From Streblospio benedicti (taxonomy: Eukaryota > Annelida > Polychaeta > Spionida > Spionidae): DNA of 64,000 nucleotides. The notes beneath the pieces are model-generated. The model did not search any database, was not told where the DNA came from, and saw nothing but the letters and a program-made list of their open reading frames with translations. A program made the position numbers and the translations under genes. Of the stretch, positions 57,041-64,000 are shown piece by piece (position 1 is the stretch's first letter; the number at the start of each line of letters is the position of its first letter). The stretch covers positions 31,450,828-31,514,827 of the forward strand of contig CM032660.1 of assembly GCA_019095985.1 (NCBI GenBank), given 5' to 3'.

Positions 57041-57356
57041 TCAGTCTATTGAAGTATTACATTGTCTCATGATAGAAAAATCATCAATACCTGTATCTTG
57101 CCTTTTGAGATATTGTAATCTTTCTTGTGGCATGTTTTTCCTATGCACAGTCGGACGTGCACCGTCATTCAGGAAAAGTCTGGATGCAAATCCCATCTTG
57201 AAAGGCATCAAATTAGCAAATGCTTCATCTAGCACGAGTTTCTAAAACATGCTTTGTCCACTTTGATCTCAATTTAGGGTCTTTCGGAAATTGAAAAACA
57301 GAAATGCCGTCAGCTGGAGTTATGCTACAAGAGGCTGCAACACATGTCTTGGGCAT
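57041..57356 (-). pseudogene. THAP zinc-finger gene fragment, broken
   Basis: ATG at 57356 opens MPKTCVAASCSITPADGISV followed by FQFPKDPKLRSKWTKHVLET, a canonical THAP start (C-x4-C, FPKDP, W). The frame closes at 57229. A second frame (57235-57041) gives FKMGFASRLFLNDGARPTV, resembling the end of a THAP domain (RLFLNDGA-PTV). The middle with the W...C-x2-HF zinc ligands is missing, so a deletion with frame change is likely. A donor-like CAG|GTATTG lies near 57085. It may be a relic of a Kolobok/P-type transposase or of a host gene. Confidence 0.7.
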
Positions 57357-58394
57357 TGTCTGAAATGAACAAAATATAAGATTGTATGAATCAGAATTGG
57401 GGCAAGTTTAGTTTTAATCTATTAATGATTAATCTAATCAAAATTTGTGAAATTTAGTTTAGCTTACTCAATGATCTTATATATAGACCTCTATGGTTAG
57501 TTTACTGGTGTTCTCAAGGAACATAAAGCATTAAAAGTAGGGGATTATCGTCAAAAGTATTCTATGTACTTCAATAATATTTGGTCAGTTTAACACAAGT
57601 ATGGTTTTCTACTACTATAGGAATATTCCATTAGATCTAGATCTACATTGAGTGATCTAAACACTAAACCCTTAGATGCCTAGATCTAAACAATGGCCCA
57701 TGCACTGAACAAATCACCATCACTATTAATCCAGTAACAAATCACCCTTTTACAAATAATAAGCAATAGCTAATCTTTAAAATAAATACTAGTAATAATA
57801 AGTAAGTGCTCTTTGAAAAGTTGAAGTCTATAGAGTAGCCATTTCTAACTATATCTGTATACTATAGACAGTATAGTCTACAGAACACAAGTGCACTAGA
57901 AATATTTCAACATTTTATCTATCTTGTAGCACTATTTTTTTTTTTTTTATGAAGCTACAAATGAACATATATTATGTAACATAATTGACCTCTTCTTGTG
58001 TGTACTTGTTCATGTAACAACTTCTCTGTGGGCTTTAAAATGGTTTATCTATAGCTAAATCTGCTGTTCGTGTGAAGTTTGGTTTGGTTTGGTGAGTATT
58101 GCTTTGCAGAGTTACTCCACTAATGACGTCAGAGGTTTGTGTGCATATTGATAAGAAGTTCGTGAATGCACACTGATTAAATCAAACTTCTAATGTAAAT
58201 ATAAATTGATAGGTGTGCTTTAAAAATTAATAGACTGTTGGAAAAAATTCTTTGATGTGTGTTTTTACACATAAGATGTTTATTTTTTGTGTATATTTAA
58301 TATTAAATAAGCTGCAGACACACTTTAATGCGCTGCTAAGATACGAAGCTGTACACGAGAAGCGACACTGACGAAGGCCATTAGGACCTGCAAG
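57357..58394. other. No gene recognised
   Basis: AT-rich, with a T run at about 57935-57948. No domain-bearing frame. Confidence 0.35.
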
Positions 58395-58852
58395 TCTCAA
58401 TGAAGCAGACAAGGATCTTGGGGTGGTGATGGACAACAGGTTAGAATTCAAAGATCACATTACGCAGGCAACATCAAAGGCAGATTGCATCTTTGGAGTC
58501 ATCCACAAGTTCTTTGACTATCTGACAAAGAAAACCTTTCACCAGCAGTACAAGAGTCTGGTGAGACCCATCCTGGAATATGGACCCTGCGTCTGGCAAC
58601 CACATCTCAGGATACTGTGCAGTGATATCGAGGATGTACAGTGCAGAGCCGCAAACCTTCTATCCCATCTGTACAACAAACCCAACCCTGAAATGCTAAA
58701 GATTCTGAGGTAGAGCATCAACACAAGAGAGGTGACATGATCCAGGTATTCAAATACCTCCACAGCTTCTATCATATCCAACAGCCAACCCTCATAGTCT
58801 TAGAAAATGACTTGCAGGGTAACTCTATGAAGCTCCTCAAAGACAGATTATG
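58395..58852 (+). mobile_element. LINE reverse-transcriptase C-terminal fragment (CR1/Rex1-like)
   Basis: SLNEADKDLGVVMDNRLEFK, YKSLVRPILEYGPCVWQPH and VQCRAANLLSHLYN are the thumb and following motifs of CR1-type LINE RTs. A changed frame then gives RGDMIQVFKYLHSFYH and QGNSMKLLKDR. It is cut by the assembly gap at 58853. It shares the LVRP-LEY motif with LINE A but is a different lineage. Confidence 0.75.
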
Positions 58853-58952
58853 NNNNNNNNNNNNNNNNNNNNNNNNNNNNNNNNNNNNNNNNNNNNNNNN
58901 NNNNNNNNNNNNNNNNNNNNNNNNNNNNNNNNNNNNNNNNNNNNNNNNNNNN
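58853..58952. other. Assembly gap (100 N)
   Basis: Exactly 100 N, so length is unknown. It truncates the LINE fragment. Confidence 0.95.
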
Positions 58953-60961
58953 ATGTCTTGAAATTTTGTAGAATTACTCCACTCCACTCTGGCATCCTTT
59001 AATCTAGTAATTTAATAATTACTGGCTGGTTCTTCTCTGAATGAGCCTGCTTATTGAGAGCCCCCAAGTTTGACCCCCCCATCTAGCATATGGCCTTCTG
59101 ATTCCTCATCATATATATCCAAAAACAATCATCTTCTCAGGTGTCCAATTTTTTAAAATTGATTTTCCGTAAAAAAATTGATACACCCACATAATGTGCT
59201 TCAGAAAGTGCCAAAATCGGCCCTCAGGTGTCAGATGACGCCCTCAGACACGTTCATTTCATGCAAATCAAACTACATCAAAATCATGCCAAAATGGGTT
59301 TGCATGATCAAAGTCACATGCCCTTTCAGAATCTGTACTTTACGAATGCCATAGTATACTCAGCTAACCCCCACAGCAAGAAAACCGATTGTTTTAGGTA
59401 CTATACTGAACCCTTAGTAACTTTGTTTACAAACAAAAACACGTGCGATCGCTGTTATTTTTAGGACTAGACCCTTATTGATGAATTCTGCTTGTCAAAA
59501 CGAATGCACTGTTGTTTTGTCAGTAGCAGTTCTGTGATAGATAAATGGATATTCAATTGGCAGTTTATTACAAACATAATCTTTAGCATGTTGTCCATAA
59601 ATTAAAAATTAGTGTTAAATTTTCTCTGTGTTATTTTTGTTAACATGGCGCTTCCGTTCTACAGCGCGTGTGCAGAATCAATGCATCTTTGGTAGGCTTG
59701 TTCAATCAGCATATTGGTGATCTCACGCCAACACAGGGACTAGATGATCGAAACTATGTCTTTGTTATGATACAACGAAACAACGTGTGCTAGTGGGAAA
59801 AATGGCATTTTTTTCTAAATATATGTCAAAATATTTCTGGCCCAGAATGCCCCCGGACCCCCCCTAGAATTGCCAGGGCTGGTAAGACTTCACTAGGGCT
59901 TGTACGTTTTTTGTGATCACCTTTCGTGCGTTGTCCGTTCGTCTGACCGTCAACATCCGTCAACAATTCTTAGTCATAATGCAAACTGGATTTAGTCATA
60001 ATGCAAACTGCATAACCCCATCCACAGAGGCCCATGCAATTTGTTAGCATAATGCAAACAGTCTTTTTGTCATAATGCAAACTGCATCATGTATGAAACT
60101 GTTGCAACTTTATTAAAGCCATAAACTCTGGAATTTTACTAAATAATTTCTTCATTTTTTCATTTGATTTCACAAAACTTGCATAAAACTTGTATGGCTG
60201 TATTGTCATCGTATAATATTGGAATCATGACCCTGGATGTAAAATTGACCCTTTCCAGGGGTGCATCTAAAACATTTTGTATAAATTGAACCTGTTTCAT
60301 TATTCACCAGGGCACCTCTCACTTAATTTTAAAACCAAATTTACGCATGCAGATGAATGCTATTAGGACCCTTATGGTGCTCTTGTTCAACTTGCCAGCC
60401 CCAGTGTCTAGTACCTATTTTGTCCCACACTGACAAAGAAATTCCTTTGTTTTTAGTACACCTGCTACAAGCGCACTGAATCAATTATCAAGGATAGTAA
60501 TTATGATTAATATTGATATATTATCCTTGGTATCATATCGGAACGCTCTGTGATTGGCCGGTTAGCGTGTACAGGCGAACCCTTATCTTGTACATGTATA
60601 GGGGAAAATGTTAATGCATAGCAATTCCTTCCGTTATCCATTTTTTCCGTTGAACACTGCTCCGTTCTTCAGGACATTTACTGTAGTGGCGCAAGATCAA
60701 AATGATGCAATTTCTATATTTGATGGGACTTTGGGTGGTTTTGGATTTTGATAAAGAGAGGTACCGTGTGATATAACATACAATACATTCATGACTGTTT
60801 TCAATTTTAGCTTTAAGTTGCGTTCAGAAACATTTTTAAGACGAAAAAATTGTAGACTGGTTTAAAAGGTGTCCCTCAATTTATGTAATTCAATATTAAG
60901 ACATATACTGCTAATGAAAATGATAGAAATTAAGGCTATAACTCTTTAGTCATGATTTCAG
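58953..60961. other. Flower intron sequence; ATGCAAA repeats near 60 kb
   Basis: No exon is recognised. TAGTCATAATGCAAACTG or close variants occur about four times at 59968-60088. The word ATGCAAA is the core of the octamer (POU) site. TGATTGGCCGG near 60550 resembles a CCAAT box on the opposite strand. These may be chance or repeat-derived. Confidence 0.35.
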
Positions 60962-61069
60962 GATTGCCATCATACCGTTTGCCATGTGTATTGGCCTCTC
61001 CACACTCTTCGGATGTGGCCTGGTGTTCGCTGCAGGTGTTTTCTATGGACTTATGGCTTTAGGGAAAAA
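60962..61069 (+). CDS. fwe: Calcium channel Flower, last membrane-segment exon
   Basis: A 108-base exon between TGATTTCAG| and AA|GTATGT (phase 2 at both ends) encodes [20 protein letters not shown] then [15 protein letters not shown]. Drosophila Flower has [20 protein letters not shown] followed by GLIFGTGVVYGMMALGKK, and human CACFD1 a similar GVLYGLSALGKK ending. The exon boundary after ALGK also fits the family. It encodes the final hydrophobic segment. The upstream partner is at 32059-32167. The middle exon(s), with the CEAPFCC motif, were not located, and the exon for the cytoplasmic tail is uncertain. Confidence 0.8.
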
Positions 61070-61374
61070 GTATGTAAATGATTACAGGTGTAGTTTTTTA
61101 ATTTACTGTACTAAATTTTTTTAAATTCAAATATTGGGTCAAAATTGTTTTGGAATATTTGAGAATGTGTGTGAATTAAACAATTATTACACAGGCTAAT
61201 AGAAATGCACACTTTTCAATGCTGCTGAGCTGCGTGGGCAGTGATATAATCTTTCGAACTTTTGATTTAACACATATTTGAAATAATTTTACGTGGATGT
61301 AGAACGTACATGCAAGTATGACCTGATAAGCATGAATTGATTCAGCTTTTTGTCTTAAAGAATTTTTTGCTTAG

Positions 61375-61408
61375 CGATGAAGTAGAAGAATTCTGTTTCC
61401 CCATGTAA
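61375..61408 (+). CDS. fwe: Possible Flower terminal exon
   Basis: After a pyrimidine-rich tract ending TTTTTTGCTTAG the phase fits the preceding exon and encodes NDEVEEFCFPM and a stop. The tail does not resemble known Flower C-termini, which usually continue GDA-x-x-M and are longer, so this may be chance or an alternative end. Confidence 0.25.
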
Positions 61409-62219
61409 AAAGTGTCACCAGCTGTGAGATGGGGAAAAAAGTGTCTGTCACTTTTAATATTGGCATAACATTGATATAGATATATCTTTTATCAACCAAT
61501 GACTATATATTCATTGGGTTATCGGATTGGCTAGGAACCCGATACAGGGACCCGATATGGAAATCCATATCGGGTCTAGACCCGATACAGCTTTTTGACC
61601 GGACTACTTTTTTCCTATTTCACAAACAATCATTTCTTCTGGGAGGGGGTACTTGGTATTGGCCAGTTGGTCACTGTTCATTGTTATGTTTTCCCCAACA
61701 CAATACAAAAAATAATAACAGCAATAATAAATATAAGAATACAAATGTTAAAAAAGAATCTATGCTTTTATTACAAACACTACGTCAATGACACTTTTAT
61801 GTGAAAGTATACAATGTACTAACACAATAAACCACGAACTACAAAGGATCACGTAATGCGTGCAAGGGCGTTCAGAGAAATGCGGTGTGCATTATTGTTT
61901 GAACGGTTGACGTTTGAAAAACACGTCAAGGGCACTGCGATTTACGCTGGTCGCTCTGTATTCTAGGAAACCTATTGTAAACACAAGCCAGATATTTCAT
62001 TGACGGTCTGAATATTCTGGCCATTTTAGTATATACGTGTACTGTTAGTATGTATATAATGCGTCTAACAAAATAGATGGTTATAAAAATGCCATGGGAT
62101 CATTCAAATCACCTGGATATGCAACCCAATTGACGTTATCAGGACGAGAAGATTCGAATCGGCAGTCTGCCTGTAGACTATTAGTGTATTCATGTGCGTT
62201 TTGAAACTTGGCTTATTTA
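61409..62219. other. No gene recognised
   Basis: GGGACCCGATATGGAAATCC and ATCGGGTCTAGACCCGATAC (about 61547-61586) form short inverted GACCCGATA words. Otherwise unique AT-rich DNA. Confidence 0.35.
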
Positions 62220-62575
62220 TGATTATCTGTCGGTCTGTTTGTCTGTCAGTCCGTCCGAAATAAACAGGCTCATAATGCGAAGACTATTTGAGTGATTGCA
62301 TTGCAAATTGAATATGTTTTGTTTGAAGAAAAAAGTATGTTGAAAAAATTTTTGTTAGTACTTTGGCCTACTTTTGACAAACTTATGAGCATTACGCAAT
62401 AAAGTTTGTTACCATGCTACAGGGAGAAGTATTTGACCTATTGTCACCAAACTTCATATCTAGCTTCGTTGTACTACTCTCCAGAGCTGATAAGATTTTG
62501 GTGTACTTTGGCCTACTTTTGATGAAATTACGATGTGTTTTAAAAACAAATTATAGTGAATATCCTCAACAAAGA
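62220..62575 (+). repeat. Satellite-bearing element, truncated copy 3
   Basis: GTCCGTCCGAAATAAACAGG, GAGAAGTATTTGACCTATTG and TGGTGTACTTTGGCCTACTT match the repeats at 42374 and 44479. The TAAATCTCCC ends are absent. Confidence 0.75.
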
Positions 62576-62640
62576 AAGAGTAAACAAAGGAAACTCTGAA
62601 TAAAGGAAACTTTTCTCATGCATTAATGTAAGTAAATCTT

Positions 62641-62730
62641 CAATCTTCAATCTTCAATCTTTATTTCCGAAAGGGCCAATGGCCGTACAGGAAATTTTAT
62701 GCATTTGTGACATACAGTACTGATAATGAA
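62641..62730 (-). mobile_element. LINE 3' end with ATTGAAG tail
   Basis: On the minus strand TTTCCTGTACGGCC and CCCTTTCGGAAATAAAG lead into ATTGAAGATTGAAGATTGAA, a short-repeat tail of CR1/L2-like LINEs. LINE A ends in the same heptamer repeat at 21663, and the 45-bp insert at 20341 carries the same 3' sequence. Confidence 0.65.
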
Positions 62731-62739
62731 TTATGGACA

Positions 62740-64000
62740 GGGAATTTCCCGTAAATTCGCATTCGCAAAATTCTATTCGCCTGTATTCGGTGTTTTCATT
62801 TTCCTACGGTAAATTCACTACCCCACCATTGATCCCATGACAAATTCGGTAATTACAAAGCGTACCTTAGAAATTCTCTTTTTTCGGTTCCACAGATTCT
62901 CTTTTTTTGGTTCCACTTCTCAAAATTCCCTTGATACTATTGATTTACCATTGATTTACACGAGCAGAGTATGCGGTGCCGTTAGGTGCCGCGGGGGTGA
63001 GTGCGAGCGGGGGGACACCCCCCCCCCTCTCGCGAGTTTTTTTTTTTATTTCTCACCAAATTTTTTGAAAATGTGATGAATTTTTTCTGACATCTAGAGC
63101 TACTGGTTGCTCACATATATTTTGGTATATTATATTGCGTTTTTGCTTTACATATCCACCATTCAGTACACGAGACCTGCTTGCATGTCTTCTATGTACG
63201 TCACGGCAACACGGTATGCAGTATTCTTTATAAGGAAAATTGCTGTATTAAAAATAAACATAAAAATAACAAAGGTATCATAATGGTCGAAGATTCATGT
63301 TGCACACCTATATGCAGGTTGAAAAACATAGATTCTGGATAACTATACATTATTACTGTGGTAAGATTCAGAAATGAGTAAACTCCATTTTTCTTGTACG
63401 TCGAAATATATGTGAACCACCAATAGCTACACTTTGATAAAATTAAAAAGATATATATTTTTTTTAATTTGGAAAAAAATGTATCATGGGTATCATTTTA
63501 GATTGGTTGACATTTATTAGACGTGTTATGCTCACGCTGTCTGTTCATGGCAAGTCATTCACACCCCTGTGGGAAATTCATACGTTCCTTGAGCGTTTGC
63601 TGATCTAGTTTCTAATTGAATTATGTATTTAAATGTGTGTATAATGTCAATACACTGGCCATTTAGCGAATTGCAATAACTGGGTGCATATCTACAAAAC
63701 AAACAAAACAAAACATATTTTGATGCAAGGGGCCCTGGACCCAGCCTGTACTTAGATGAATGCTGTTTCTTGGGAACATGTAAAAATACTTGAATTCCGC
63801 GACGGGAATGGCACAATCCCATATCTATTACCAATACCCATTTTTCCTAGACATATGTGTGGTTTGCACTATTTTCATACCTATTTTGTATATGATTAAC
63901 TTGCATTTTAGTAAAATACCAAGTGATAATTATCTGTACTTATGCGCGTTAAGATGTTGACTCCCCACCTGTATCTAGGGCGGATCGTGACACTATGAGA
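62740..64000. other. No gene recognised
   Basis: Mostly AT-rich, with a G/C homopolymer patch at about 62985-63032. No coding motif or repeat structure was identified to the end of the window. Confidence 0.35.

Noticed and set aside
60702-60760. A possible first exon giving a complete 66-residue protein when joined to 60962-61069 and 61375-61408
   Set aside because: The phases agree, but the middle exon matches the last membrane segment of Flower and a matching first exon lies at 32059, so the local start is probably coincidental.
1-64000. CRISPR arrays, bacterial operons or phage genes
   Set aside because: No regularly spaced short repeats with unique spacers and no prokaryotic gene layout; introns, SINEs and LINEs show a eukaryotic nuclear genome.

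Overview
The window is animal nuclear DNA: AT-rich, intron-bearing and dense in transposons, with two 100-base assembly gaps (43814-43913 and 58853-58952). The mix of Ty1/copia and Ty3/gypsy fossils, several LINE lineages, tRNA-derived SINEs, hAT-, Harbinger- and Mutator-like DNA elements and THAP genes fits a marine invertebrate. I cannot name the phylum. Identifications rest on recognising motifs and splice phases by eye; no search was run.

Host genes are few and mostly hidden in short exons. A single-exon C-type-lectin-like membrane receptor lies at 12502-13530 (+). Two exons of the calcium channel Flower (fwe/CACFD1) lie at 32059-32167 and 60962-61069 (+), about 29 kb apart, with the exon(s) between them not found. 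A compact minus-strand gene (46234-47099) has four exons whose splice phases all agree, with a THAP zinc-finger start beside it (47084-47167). A second, broken THAP sequence lies at 57041-57356.

Layout. 1-11240: gypsy fossils and a dispersed repeat split by two large insertions, one of them a 3.54-kb Harbinger-like element with TTA target duplications. 12.5-14.2 kb: the lectin gene. 14.4-15.8 kb: minisatellites and GC-rich hairpin repeats. 16.0-22.15 kb: a copia fossil split by a LINE that is itself split by a second LINE. 22.15-31.77 kb: seven copies of a ~472-bp terminal-inverted-repeat unit around a core with a decayed Mutator-like transposase and an intact, convergent I-PpoI-like His-Cys box endonuclease ORF. 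32.0-61.4 kb: the Flower locus, filled with SINEs, LINEs, a hAT-like element with a perfect 8-bp target duplication, satellite-bearing elements and three copies of an unnamed gene family (a fourth is at 4.6 kb). From its motif order I read that family as a FEN1/XPG-like nuclease fold followed by a cysteine-rich CXC tail.

The strongest candidates for something new are the transposase/His-Cys endonuclease pair with its unit array, and the multicopy XPG-like/CXC family.
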